From positions 100,295,359-100,359,358 of the forward strand of contig CM042145.1 in assembly GCA_023376005.1 (NCBI GenBank): a stretch of DNA of 64,000 nucleotides, in the 5' to 3' direction. Positions 34,301-48,924 of the stretch are shown here, piece by piece. Positions within the stretch are counted from its first letter, which is position 1, and every line of letters starts with the position of its first letter. The notes below the pieces were generated by a model. It ran no database searches, was not told where the DNA came from, and was given only the letters and a program-made list of their open reading frames with translations. This stretch comes from Doryteuthis pealeii. Taxonomy: Eukaryota > Mollusca > Cephalopoda > Myopsida > Loliginidae. The position numbers and the translations under genes were made by a program.

Positions 34301-37300
34301 TGTGGAGAGGGGTTATCTGCTGCTTGGGCAACAGCACATTCTCCATATCAACCTGCCAGTGTTAAGTATTTAACCGGCATCCTTGGTTCTAGATGTAGTA
34401 AGTAAGTAAGCAAGCCAATAAGAATCCGGTGTTATAGTATTCTTTGTAAGTCCGACGTCCAAGATAATCCAAATGTCAATGAGTTAAGATTAGAATCAGG
34501 CTTCTATTAATACAACAACAGCAGCAGCAGCACTGCCAGTGATTGGACAATAGGAATCCTCGGTGGTCACGTGGTAGTCAACGAGTCTATATTTAGGAGT
34601 AGGCATCTATCACACGCCTTATATCTCAAAAACTGCAACACCCAGGCTACAGAGTAAAAAAAAAAAATTTAAAAAAAGAAAAAAATTTTGGGACACTATG
34701 CCATCGTCTTCAGCAGACGGAAGGATGCTAACAATAAAAGGCGTGTGAATTGAATAAAGAATCTAGCTTAAAATTCCAAGGATGTTACTATTTACAACAG
34801 ACAACTAAAGATTGCTGAAGAGTACAACCAAGATGAGGAGATCAGTTTAAATAAATCAGTGTATAATAAGATCTTTTAACCCGTACAATGCAAGATGACC
34901 TTGCTGATTTAAAAAAAAAAAAAAGAAAGATCTTCTAAAACATAAATCTTGAAAACTCTTTGAAAACATACCAATTTCTAATGTGTTTGGAGGGAGGCCC
35001 TTTCGTGCCATGTGTGCAAAAAGAAGAACTCTGGCTTTCATGCTGTAAGGAAAGCATAATGGACGTTCCTTGTTGCTCTCTCCAAGATTGCTCAGTTCTC
35101 GCATCAACTGAAAATAAATAAATGAATGAATTGTAAAAAAAGTAAAAACAGAAATTTAAATTAAAGTTGGTGCAAAAAACTCACAAGGTGTAAATGAAGA
35201 AGAATAAGAAAAAGAAAGAAAACATTCAATGAAGTAGAAGGAGGAGGATGTAAAAAAGGAGGTAGAAGAAGGATGTAAAAAAGGAGAAGGAGAATATAAA
35301 AAAGGAGAAGGAGGAGGGAGGAGGAGGAGGATGTAACAAAAAGGAAGGGGATGTAAAAAAAGAGGAGGAGGGGATGTAAAAAAAAGGAGGAGGAGGTGGA
35401 TGTAAAAAAAGAGGAGGAGGAGGAGTATGTAAAAAAAAAAAAAAAAAAAAAAAAAAGGAGGAGGATGTAAAAAGAAGAAGCAAAGATGGAATATAGAGTG
35501 TTAGAACATTAAGAATGATAGGAAAATGGATGGAAAGAAGTGGAAGAAAATCAGCATTTTATAGTTATCTCTTGTTCTATATTATGATTCAAAATTAATG
35601 TCCAATGTGAATGCAGACCATACAAAATTATCATTTAGTTGCAAATTGAACTGAAAATTGCTTTATTATCAAAGTTAGAACTTTTTAAGTGTATTGCTCT
35701 AATAAAAATCTCATGATGTGTCATTGTTACATATACTAGCAAAAATAATACGCCCTCCAGGCACAAGTATTTAAGGAATTTGCAGGTTTTTAAACACGTT
35801 AATAACATGGACCCTTTGGGGCCTATGTGTCCAGTGACTTCGGCCACTGGACTATTAATGAAATTAACGGTGGGATCTCATGGGGAGGGGGGCGTTCACC
35901 CAGGCAATATCTGCCCCCTTGATTTAAAGGGGCAGCACTGGGTTTATTGCCCAGTGCCTGAGGTGCCCCCTTTAAGGGGGAATGCTGACGGGATCCACGC
36001 ATTTATTGTGCCTGCCATCACATGAGCTTCGGTTCATGGATGTTCAATGGACCTTTGTGTCTGACTGGCATAAATGAGATGTGTGGAAAATACCACATTA
36101 ATAATATGGGCTGTTTTGAGGCAAATCTATCTTAGCTAGACCTTAATAGAGACATTGTTAATAAATAAGATAAGATGGTAATAGAGATTAAATAATGATT
36201 ATTTAATAACCATTGAGAATATAATGTAAATAACTAAGGGAATTGTGGTGCTGGTAGTTACAGTTTCATTTACAGACAGACACACAATCTCCATTATAAT
36301 AAGATATATGAGAATTTTAGTTTATATATAATGCTCTATCAATGATATTGAACACTGTCTACTTGGAAATATAGCAACCACATTATCTACAAAAAATATA
36401 TTTATGTATATACATACAGCAGGTAACTCTTCATTATCACTTGGACGTTCAATGATTTCAGCATTGTGTAATTTCTCATATTCCCATGATGATGCAAGAA
36501 TCATAATTACACCTGATAATTAAAATAAAAAGAAACATTTAATTATTCTTATTAGAAAAGAAAAGAGGAAAAAAAAAAAAAAAAAAACAAAACACTACAA
36601 AACATCTTTTATTTGACGCGTCTGGATTTTTGAGATGAAGCGAGAACATTTGCATTATGCAGATTGTTTATACTGTTTCCTCATCTTTATTGTCATATAC
36701 ACAACATTTCAGTCAATGTGCCCTTCAATTGTCTTCAATTTACCACAATGGATTAAATAAAGGGTTCAATTTAAAGTCCTGTGAAGGCTCCCAATTATGA
36801 CATGAAGGCTCCCGAGTTGGAAAAGGCCTTTTATTTTATCTTAAAAAGATTACAATAGGGATATGTCTATCAATCAAAAGATTTTACATAAAATAGATGG
36901 CCGAAATAAAAATCTGAACACCCAAGTCTTATGTGTCCACAAAGATGAACAGATTATTCTTTTTTTAAAAATTCCAAAACAAATTTAAATAAAGATTAAT
37001 TCAAAAAACAAAAAAACACTAGTGAATAAAAATGAATTTTACAAAAACAATATTTCATAAATTTTCGATTTTTGTATTCATATAAATCATCATCATATCA
37101 ACATGAGACCAAATTACTTTTTCTTTTTAATAAAAGTTTTGAAAAAAAAAAAAGATAAAAAATAAAAAAGTGTGGAAAATTCACTTTTATGAATGAGTTA
37201 TAGTTTCTATGAATAATAAAAAAAACATTTATAAACTGTAGGTGTAGTGGCCTATTATTGGTATCAGCCAGACATTGAGGGAGTCTATCCTCTTTTTACT

Positions 37301-40300
37301 AGCGCTAGACCAGGGAGATTGTTTTTGGTTTCTGAGGCGGAGTGCCACACCTACAAACAGCTCCCCACTTCACCACACAGATCCAAGCTGTTCTACTCAT
37401 TCACTGAGATGGTGAGGGCTAGTATTGAACCTGGAACCTTGTGGTTCATAGGAGGATGCTCTACCAACTGAGCTAAACTGTCTCTAGTTTTTAATTGAAG
37501 AAACAAAACAAACAACCCCCCACAAAAAAAAAAAAAATAAAAAAATGCATGCAATATTACTTACGTTTAAGTTGCATAGTAGGAGTTTTGTTAAAGAAAT
37601 GTAAATACAAATGTGTTGTGTCAAGAAGAACTTGATCAGCACTGAATTTGATGGAACGGTACCACCATATGCCCTGTAGGAGAGGAAAAAATAAAAATAA
37701 GACAAGTATAATTTATTCAAAGAATCTATATAGTAATACACTAGTACCTATCTATTATATGTGTCACACCCTGACATCACCTCAGATAAATAATGGACTA
37801 TTCCATTTTTATTCATAAGATATGAATGCATGTGTTCAAAATGTTATGCCCTGTCATCACTTCAGATAAATAATAGACCATATTGTTGTAAATGGGAGGA
37901 AAGAAAGGGAAGAAAAAGAACATGCTACATGTCAGAAGGAAAAAGAAAGAAAGAAAGAAAAGGGAGAGATCGGATTAATTTAGACTTTTTTCATTGTTGG
38001 TTTGGTTTGGTTTGTTTTATGGCATATCAACCTCAGTGGGTCATTTAATGCCGACAAAGTTTTGAAATAAATTAATTCTTAAGGGATACTCAATTTTTTT
38101 TTATAAACTCATGTTTTTCTATTTAACCCATAAATGGGACCCTAACAGCTACTACCACTCTAGGTAATGCTTACCAAAAGTGGCCCACTTGGCACTCGCA
38201 TTCGATTGTCATCTGCGCGAGACAGACGGCTCCGTTATTCGGGAAAGTCGATCCGTTCCGAGTTCGAGGCCATGAACGGCTCCAGGGCTTCTAATCGTTC
38301 GCTTTACCGGATGGAATTGCGATGATTGAGCGCCAGCTATCCCGAGGGAAACTTAGGAGGGAACCAGCTACTAGACGGCTTGATTGGTCTTTCGCCCCTA
38401 CACACGGTTCTGATGATCGATTTGCACGTCAGAGTTTCCTTGACAGACAAAAATTCTATCAGGTTTCGCTCCTGGCTAGGAATAGCTGTTAAAAAGTGGA
38501 ACCGCACTGATGAGACGTAAACACCGAAACACGTATCCGTGGATTACACACACACATATATATATATATATATGTGTGTGTTTCAATCAGTTGGATTCTT
38601 TTACCTTTAAAAACTGACTGGAATATAGGGGGTGATTCTATTTGGGATCCTCAATATTTCCTGTACATCCACAATATACGTTTATGTAGATGCAAACTTA
38701 TAGATTTATACAAGGATTTTTAAAAATCCCTAATAACTAATAAATTAATTATATACAGAGCAATATTTATATATAATATAATAAGTAGTAAATAATAATA
38801 ATAATAATAATGAATCTAATGTTGAATGTTTACCTATAAAATAAAAAGAGTTTGGAAAGGTAATTTGTATACTCACCACTACAATAGGCAATAATATCAT
38901 AAATACTAAACCATACACAGCCAGTACCTAAAGAAAGAAGAAAAAAAAACTATATTCAGTGGAGAAAATTAATTTACACAAAACATTATATTATGGTTCA
39001 ATCACTAACAAGATTATTCAACATCATTTATGTAAATTTTTTTTCATCCAAGTATTGTCTAGTTTTGATGTTATGTTTTTTCACTAATCTTATAAGAATT
39101 ATTATGTGGCTTTGGCTTTAGAGTCTAAAACTGTTTCTTATAATACATTAGAAGGCTTTGGAGAAACCTCCAAATGTACGTGAATATATATGTAATAAAA
39201 TCCAAACAAAGAGGTACTTATAACAACAATACAGACTTTATTGTCTGAGCACATGTAACATGAAATGTACAACATAGATATAAACAGTTAGGACAAAACT
39301 CTCTAGGAAGTAAGATAGTTCTTATAGAATAGAAGAGTCACTTATTGTATATGACCCATGTGGTAGGGTCTATAAAGGGCTATGTACACACATGGGTACA
39401 AGCTTATAGTTGGGGGCATGACCCCCCCACACCTTAATGGAAAGAGACACCACTTGTCTAATGCATGCCAGAAGAAAAAGAGAGGCAGATAGCTCCCTGA
39501 GCTTGGGTGATTGTGTCAGATACTTCTAATAAAAATCTTAATACAATGATCATTCACAAGGTCTCTTTTAATGAAATCATAAGATGTCTGTATCCTGGGA
39601 AAAATTTGAATGTATTATGCTCTCAATTGTTTTTGTGAACTCAGGTACAGGTCATGGGCTAAGGGTTCAAAAATGTAGGGATTTGTAGAGGGATCTGTAA
39701 CCAGCTGTGTTGCAAGCTGAGTCTGTTATGAGAATCCAGACTTGGTAGGTGGTTTAAATTGCAGGTTGGGCTATTCCACTTGTGTATTTGGGCAAACTGA
39801 CTTACGCTCTGTCTTTTTTTTGGTTGTCTGGTGACTGGATGCTAGTCACAGCCTTCCCGTGAAGGTGAGTATGATGTTTATTCTACAAAAAGGTCAAATC
39901 ATGCCTGGGTGAAATTTGCAGAAGTCATTACATTCAACTTACCCACATAGAATTTTCTCGTTCTACAATCCATTTAGGAAGTGCAATACCAAACCGGGTG
40001 ACTGAAAAAAATGAAAAGAAAACCTTCATCAGAAAATTTGTTCAAAAAGAAGGAAAATTAATGATGAAAACCAAATAGAAAATGTAAGAAAATCAAACTA
40101 TCTTTTTATAAAGATAATTAGGATTTAAGAAAAGAAATAGATACCATTTGAAAAGGTAGGAATTTACTTCTTCCTGTGATTTGTCCTATCTCGAGATATC
40201 TTTACAAAAATTATATGGGATGTTTCAGAAAAATTGATATGATTTCATAACTTGATCAATTCTCATTCAAATGATCTAAAATCTTAACAGAATGTGTGGT

Positions 40301-43300
40301 AAAAAAAAAAAAAACTCAAAATTTTATGTTTAATGATTTTTTTTCTTTTCATGTATAGAAATGTCATTCACTCGAAAAGAAAAGGTATTTAAATATTAAA
40401 CATAGAATTTTGAGTTGCTTCTACACATTCTGTTAAAATTTGAGATTATTTGAACAAGCAATATTTTACTGATATTGCTGATAAGCTGATATTGTCAAAT
40501 TCAACAGACAGTTTATATAAAAAAATAAGGCATGTGAAATGTTTCACACAGCAAATATCATTCTGTATCATAATTTTATTTTTTGACTGTCATTAAAATT
40601 ACATTACATTACACCAAATGAATATCCACAACTTAAATAATTAGTAGAATAATATCAAAAGATTACAAAGCTTAGGAAATTTGCTTTTCAAATAATAAAT
40701 GAAAAAACAAAACAAAAATCAAGTTATTAGATTGCAAAATTATATCAATTTTTCTGAAATAGTCTGTAAATAAAAAATTTAAAAAAAGCAATAGATTTAG
40801 CATCATTTACCTCCAGGTCCATCAGGATTTCCATATACTTCCCAATTCTTACGAGATTCTTCATCTGTTAACCTGCAAACAATCAACAAAAATTAAATTT
40901 AAAAAATAATTAAAAAAACAAACTGTTTCTATATTCATTAACAACATACTTATGTAAAAAGGAACTATTTTTTTCAGCTGTTCAATATTTTAAAAATTAA
41001 AATAACTAATTATTATTCCAGGTAAAAAGACTGTTTATGTCTGAAGTCACCCTGGCACAACACCACGAAGCCAAGAGGTCCAGAAGAAAGCAGTGGCAAC
41101 AAAGCACCAGCACATCAACATCTTCAGGGACAGCTTTCACATGCGACATCTGTGGTCGAGAATGTTTTTCGAACATTGGACTTCACAGTCACAGGAGGCG
41201 CTGTAACTTCAGGGGCACAAAAACTATATAGTCTTCCAAGACTGCAATGCCAATGAAATGAAAAGCGTGGTAAGTGTAACCTGAAGCCAAACGTTTTTTT
41301 ATAACTTATTTTTCTGATGCAGGTATCATTGGGGAACAAGAAAAGTTTTAGTAAAGGGGCTAAAATCTGCACTGGAAAAATAAGGTCTTAAAAAAGTTTG
41401 GCTTCATGTTAACCTTACTGCACTTTTAACTTGGGCAATGTCTTTACTTAGCATGAAAAGAGTTAAAGAATTTAGGTTTGGTTTCTTTGTTTAATGGCAT
41501 ACCAACCTTCATGGGCTATTTAATGACAAAGCCACCATGTAGAAAAAGAGTAGTGGAACTATTTAACCCATAGCTTGAGGGATTCATACCTTTCCCAAGG
41601 GTATCAGTCTGAAAGTGAATATAATGGTGCGACTGAAGTTTGAACTTGCTTACTCTGATATCGCAGTCAAGAACATTTGCCACTACGCCATGGGGGACTC
41701 CCCCAAATAGGAATTTAGGTATCTTCAACAAAAGGTTGTCTTTAACAAGTAAAGTTAAATTTTATTTTACAAGGAAGAACTGTAAATTGAAATACATGTG
41801 ATAAATAAAAAAGAAAATATCAATATAATTTAGTGTCACATAGATTTATTATTAGAAAAACTATTAATAAAACTAGCAAAATAAAAAAAAAACGCCCTCT
41901 GGGCGACGTAAAATAAATATTGCCTAAGGGGATGGGAGTTGAAAATTTAATATCAGAGAGTTTGTATCATAAGTAAAGTAAAATCATCAAATTTATTAAA
42001 GGAGTAAAAAATAAAATAAATTTATTAAAGGAGTTAAAAATATTTAAAAAATTGAAATGGAAACTTAGTTCTGATAACTGTAAATATATATTAAAATAAA
42101 ACAAACTATATATATAGATAGATAATACCAGGTATGTATTTATTAAAACTTGTTTAAAAAACAACAAATGAGGACTGTCTAACATTGCATGCTCAACTTT
42201 TGAATGTATTTATTCTATGTTATGACGTTTTAGGTAGTGTGACGTAACCAGTGACGTCGTTTTTGTTACAGACAAAAACTGGAAGCGAATCTCCATTGTT
42301 AATAAAAATGTTTAGCATATTGGAAAGCAACGAGACAAAAAACAACTACACTTAACTGTATGTTAGACCCATGGTGTGTTTTGGCACCCCATTACTTCAC
42401 ACGCTATAACAATTGCGATCACACAATTTGACATCAAAATGTGGGATCTAATAAGCACCCCAGCTAAGAGCAATTTGGAAAAGGACAGTTTTTGCTTTTC
42501 ACCGCAAACTTCCGGTCGTTTGCAACAGAAGATTTTTTGACATTAGCATTTCACTGTAAGATTTTGAAAAAGTTTGTTCATGTTTATTTACAAACCAAAG
42601 ACACGTTTTTATACTAAAATAGTTTTTGATTTTAATAAAAAAATTAGTTATTTAATGTTGTTGTTGTTAGCATAAGTGAAAAATTAATTTTGCACTAACA
42701 AACTAATATTGATATTTTTTTAAATTATAAAACTTGAAAAGAGAGACACATTTTTATATTAAAGACACGTTTTTATTTAATCAGCATAGGAATCCAACTG
42801 AGATCTCTGGTACCCAGGCATTACTTTAATTAATCAAAATTTGAAGAATATTTTTCAACACTTACAATAATTTTTTTTTCAATTATGAAAACATTAATTT
42901 ATAATTTTTAAACGTAATCAAATTAAAGTTTAATAGCGAAATCTTTTTTTAAATAAATACTTTTTAATTTCAAACTAATATAATAGGTGGGGAGCTTATT
43001 AGATACTTGGTCCAAAAAGTGAAAATAAATATAGAGTAAATTTACGAACGCTGCATAAGCTTTGGCAATGCGCATGAATTTCTTGGAATCTCCAGATTCT
43101 CTGTCAGGATGGAATTTCAAACTAAGTCTACGGAAAGCTTTCTTGATGTCTGCAGTGCTGGCACCCTGTAGAAAAAAAAGAGAGAAAAAAGTATTAAGTA
43201 GGGATGTTCACAAAAGAATAACAATGGAAAGGATTGTAAAACTAGTGGGACTAAAATAAAATAAAATCAAAATAAAAGAAGATAAAAAATAAATAGTCTT

Positions 43301-46300
43301 GGAAAAAAAAAATCACATTACGCATTTTCGGCTGTTCAAAACAAAATAATGATTTAACTTGCTGTAAAAAAATAATTTGATGGATAAAAACACATACAAA
43401 TTACATATTTAGAAAGATTATTTTCTTTTCTTTCCAACCATATAAATATCTTTAAGTTTGGACCAGAAATACGTGAGAAATTGAGAGTTGAAACAATTAA
43501 GGTCCGAATTTGTCAATGTCCACCAAAATCAACAAAAGTGCTGGGGTTGCTAATGAAAGTCAACGTTGAATAAATAGAAAGAAGAAAAATTAGGGAAAAT
43601 TCTAAGATTCTGATGTAAATATAATCTGTACATTACATATAGATCATGAGATATTAGGGTTTGGTTGATTGTTTTATGGCGTCATTTTAGCCCAGTGGGT
43701 AGAGCACCCACCCAGAAATCGCAAGGTTCTGGGTTCGATACCAGTCCCTGCCAACTCAGTGTGTGAGTGGCACAGATTGAGTAATCTGATCTGTGCGGTA
43801 AAGTGATGAAGTGATGTGGTGTGATACTCAACCTCAACAACAACAATCTCCTTAGTCAAGCGCTAGTGAAAAGGGGATAGACTCCCTCGTTGTTCGGTTG
43901 ATACTAGCAATAGCCTACTCTGCTAGGGCAGGTTGATTTTCAACTTTTTTTGAATATCAAAAGGATCCACGCAGCGAAAATTGAGTATTTGTATGATAAG
44001 TACTGACACGAAAAAGTAGTATGAAAAATAATATCTTCCAAAAAAAAAAAAAAAATTACCTATCACATGGAATATAAAGCTACTTAATTTTTTTTCTTCT
44101 AATAATTAAGTTTGTTAAAATAAAAAAATAGGAATAGATTTAATTATTTTTGTATTTTAAATCAGCTCAATAAACTTGAAATTCAAATGTAAACAACAAA
44201 ATTTGTTGATATGGTTGCTTCTAAGGGCAAACTGAAAAATAATCGCCTAAAACAGGGTTGAATTTGGTTATAGTGTTTATAGTGCGGGGCACTCAGTGAG
44301 AACCAAGCTCACTAGTGAGTTTAGATACTCTATGTAAGCTAAATACCAGATGGGACAGAGTTAATAACTCTTTGCCAACAAGTTGCTTAGCAATCAGTTT
44401 GTAAATAGTAACAGATGTTAAAAAATGTTTTAGCCTGGAACTTCAAAACCATTTAAATACTATATAGATATTATTGCCAATTCATAAACCTATCCTCTCT
44501 AGTTAGCTCAAACAAATCAGTGGACTAGGTACACATATTCCTTTAGGTATCCCAAGAAAGAGATCATTACAGACACTAGCAAAAGTATGTGCCTCAGGGG
44601 CACAAGTATTTAAGTTTTAATGTAATAAAATATTATATCAAATTAGAAAGACTAACGAAACTAAATAAAAATGAATATAAAAATATTACATTTATTTTAA
44701 TATTAATTTAATTGATTTCTATATAAAATTATATATAGGATTGCTTTTAATACGTTTGAAAATAACATGATAATATTAGAAATCAGTAACAGCAAATAAT
44801 CATTTATTAAACCCAGTTTTGTTAAAATCATTATGCAAATCATTCCCACCATATACTATGAAAATCTTTATTTCTTAGAGATATATAACACATATTTCAG
44901 GATTTTAATTGCATATGGACAGTTTTGTGTCAAATCTAACCCAGCTACACTTTAATAGAGACATCTTTAATAAATAAGATGCTAATTAAAATGAAATAAT
45001 GAGTATTTCATAAAAAGTCGACGGGGTGGCCTAAAGTCAGTATCAGCCAGTCAGCGAGGGAGTCTACCCCCCTTTTCAATAGCGCTAGACCAAGGAGATC
45101 GTTTTTTAGCATCTGAGGTGGAGCGCCACACCTACCATCAGCTCCTTACTTTACCGCACAGATCCCAGTGCTACTCATACGCTGAGTTGGCGAGGACCGG
45201 TATCGAACTAGGAACCTTGTGGTTTCTACCCGAACGCTCTACCGACTGAGCTAACCCGGCCCATGAATTTCATAATCGTTGAGAATATAACTTAAATAAC
45301 TAAGGAAATTGTGACGTCAGCGGTGACAGTTTCAGTTACAGACAGACAGTTACATAATTTCCACTATAATAAGATAAAAAAAAAACTTTAAAGAAAAAAC
45401 AAACTAATAAACATGGAGATGTTCCTCAATGAAAAATAAAACACTGTGTTTTCGATATAAGTTAAATATATTTGTTTTGACTGTAAAATTACCAAATATT
45501 AGCATTATCCTTTCCACTTTTATCACACAATCCTCATACATCAAATCACAGGATTAGCTTATAGCAAAGTTTATATAGTTTCTGATTTAACAGAAAACTA
45601 TGAATTTTCCAAGAAACACCAGACATGTTTTATCCATGCAATACCAGGACAGTATTCAAAAGCAAATTTCTCAAGACAGAAATCCTTAGTTTTAATAGTA
45701 CCGCCATTTGCATTGCTTCGATTTTTTGAGAATATGAGGGATTTAGAGGTTAATAAAAACAAACTACATCTGCCATTTATTTTTTACGAATTATTTATTT
45801 TATCTAACAATATCATCTGCTTACAAGATGTCCCACCTTCTATTGACTATTTCTCGAGAATTGAAGCAAGCAAAAACTGATATCTTTGAAAGTCGTTTCT
45901 AGTTTGAAATAAAACCATTATTTTCTACGAATCTATTTACACTGTTTTCTGTGTGTCAGTGATCAAACTAAGTTTTATTCTTTTGTATTAATCTGAGACA
46001 TTTGATAAATATACATGTTATAAATATCATCACAATTATGGTAAAACAGAAAGTATATCTTTAAAAATACCAGAAAGTAAAGAAGGTCCAAATGATCTAT
46101 TCACCCCTAACTCTAACACATTGAGGAGAATAGTCCGAATAATCTAAATTTTCAAGCTTCATCTAAAAGAATTCAGAGAAATTGAGCAATTATCTTCTGG
46201 ATCAAAGTTATATTCTTTGGCATCAACATTTCAATTGAAGAATTTTAAGAAATAATAATTGGTTTCTAAAAAAAAAGAGAAGATGTGTGAAATACTTACT

Positions 46301-47421
46301 CTGTCAACACCAAGTTCTGCAAAGGGATCATATTCCTTATTGTCAGTGTCCATTTTATAACATTTGTAGGCCAAAAGGAAGAAGATAAGCCATCCCAATA
46401 TGAGAATAATTTTTCTGGAAATAATAAATAATGAATAAATAAAATACAAAAATCAGTCGAAAAAGTGAGTTTGCAAAGCAAATTAAAAAAAAAAAAAAAA
46501 AAAAATGCCAGACAAAACATTAAAATCATTTTATAAGATTTCTAAGAAAGGGAATGTTTGACCGTAATTCAAGCTACGGGTTGCTGCTTATGAAATTTAA
46601 CATATAAATACATTTCAAATTCTCCCATTTCTCTCTCTACTCTCCCAGAGAAACTAACATATATAACGAGGAGGTAATCAAGATATACATAGAGAGAAAG
46701 AAAGTGATAGGCAGAATGTAAAGTAAGAGATTGATCAGTTTTTTTACGTAATTGCATATTAGGAATAATTTAGTATAATTTTTGTGTCAATAAACTAAAT
46801 AGTAAAAAAGCCTTTAGGAGACAAAAGTTGATTCGTTCAGCTTTAGTATGATAATAGATAATGAGCAGTTGGTGTGTATTTATGTCCGAATGAAACTATG
46901 AAAATAAAAAGACAAAGTAAATATATATACATATTAAATATCACTGGTTCCTGCTTTTTGTGCAAAAATTGTGAAGATTTTATTTATATTCGAACATATT
47001 TAAAAATTCAAAATATACCTAGAATTAACATTGAAATTCTACATTAAATATGTCCAGCATTTTTTACTCTCAAAAGTAAACAAACCAATACACCAGACAA
47101 AGTAAATATATATACATATTAAATATCACCAGTTCCTGCTTTTTGTGCAAAAATTGTGAAGATTTGATTTATATTCGAAGATATTTAAAAATTCAAAATA
47201 TACCTAGAATTAGCATTGAAATTCTACATTAAATATGTCCAGCATTTTTTACTCTCAAAATATGTGTTTTTTTTTACTCAAAATATGTGTTTCAGATCTT
47301 CTGGTATCTTCTTCAGGCTTTGATCAAAGCCTGAAGAAGATACCAGAAGATCTGAAACACATATTGCATATGTAAGATAAAAAGAATAAATTTTTTTCTA
47401 AAAACATAATCCATTTTGCGG

Positions 47422-47488
<67 letters not shown>

Positions 47489-47829
47489 GGTCTATTATTT
47501 GTGTTATGTTTTGTTATGTGGGTATATAAATAGGATGTCGTCGATATAACGGAAGTAATTAGAGTCAGTTGGTAGAATGTATTTGAAGGGTCCCGACTCT
47601 AGGAATTTGAGGAAAAGACATGCAAGGATGCCGCTACAGCCATCTTATTATCCTGTGATAAAATTTTTACTTTTCCCTATATCAACAAAGGCCCTGAAGA
47701 AGATCTACTAAACAGATTGAAACACTGCAACGTTGGCTGAATAAATACCACTCATTTTATTTGAACCTGTGTTTTTTACAAATTTTTCACTATATTACAT
47801 ACCGTCGGATTCACTTCCATTTTTCTCTT

Positions 47830-47864
<35 letters not shown>

Positions 47865-48846
47865 GAGACAGAAAGAGAGATGTGTTGAATACTAGCTCAC
47901 CTGAGGATTGACAAAGTGAAAGTTGTGAGTTTTTATCCTCTTTTAGCTTATCTTATACTTGAAATATATTGTTTGTGTGTGTGTGTGTAGATGTATGTAA
48001 CCCAACAAAAATAGCAAATCAGTCAGATTTTAATAGACCAATGCACTTCAAATGCTCAAACTTGGAGAATAAAGCAATTTCCAGTTCAATTTGCAATTTA
48101 TTAATAACTTTGTGGAGTCTTTGTACTAAATTATCCAAATTCACAATATATCAGCAATGAGTATGAAATGCTAATTAGAATCCTCCACAAGTTCCTAAAT
48201 AAATAATAAGGTATCAATATATCATCATGGTCTGATAATGATACAGTGAATAGCTGATCTATCAATCTATACATATATAAAGGGAAGTTGTGTGTATGTA
48301 TGTATGTATGTATGTATGTATGTGTGTGTGTGTATATATATCCGGATGAAACTATGAAAAGTATGTATGTCCAGATGAAACTATGAAAATAAAACAATTA
48401 ATGAATAGTAAATATATATACACATTGAATATCACCGGTTCTTGCTTTTTGTGCAAAAATTATGAAGATTTGATTTATATTCGTAAAGATACTTAAAAAT
48501 AAAATTTAAATAGTAACAGCAGGGAATTTTTTTTTTTTTTTTGCATTTAATATTTTAAACAGGAGACACTAATTTTTGTTTTCAGAGTGTATGGGCACTT
48601 TTTTTTTCTGACACCCAACCAGGCCGGATCTATGCAAGATCTTTTTCACATAGGGATTTTAATGGGCATCCTGCGAGGATCCAACTCACAATTCAGTAAT
48701 AATGAATCTAAGAGACTAACTTTTTGCTCCCCCCCTCTACCCATGCGACACCAGGTAGCCGCTTCTAGTACATATATAAAGAGCAGTTGGTGTGTATGTA
48801 TGAATGTATGTCTGGAGGAAACTATGAAAATAAAACAACGACAAAG

Positions 48847-48924
<78 letters not shown>

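Noticed and set aside
32425..34640. The two LTRs as a pair enclosing one retrotransposon
   Set aside because: Each has its own (near-)duplication of flanking bases, and SEC63 exon 10 lies between them, so they are separate solo LTRs.
38326..38520. 64-codon plus-strand frame
   Set aside because: It is the antisense of the 28S rRNA fragment.
41037..41231. A host C2H2 zinc-finger gene
   Set aside because: The single CxxC-GLxSHxRRC finger after a basic linker is the known C-terminus of a LINE ORF; there is no further finger and no splice context.
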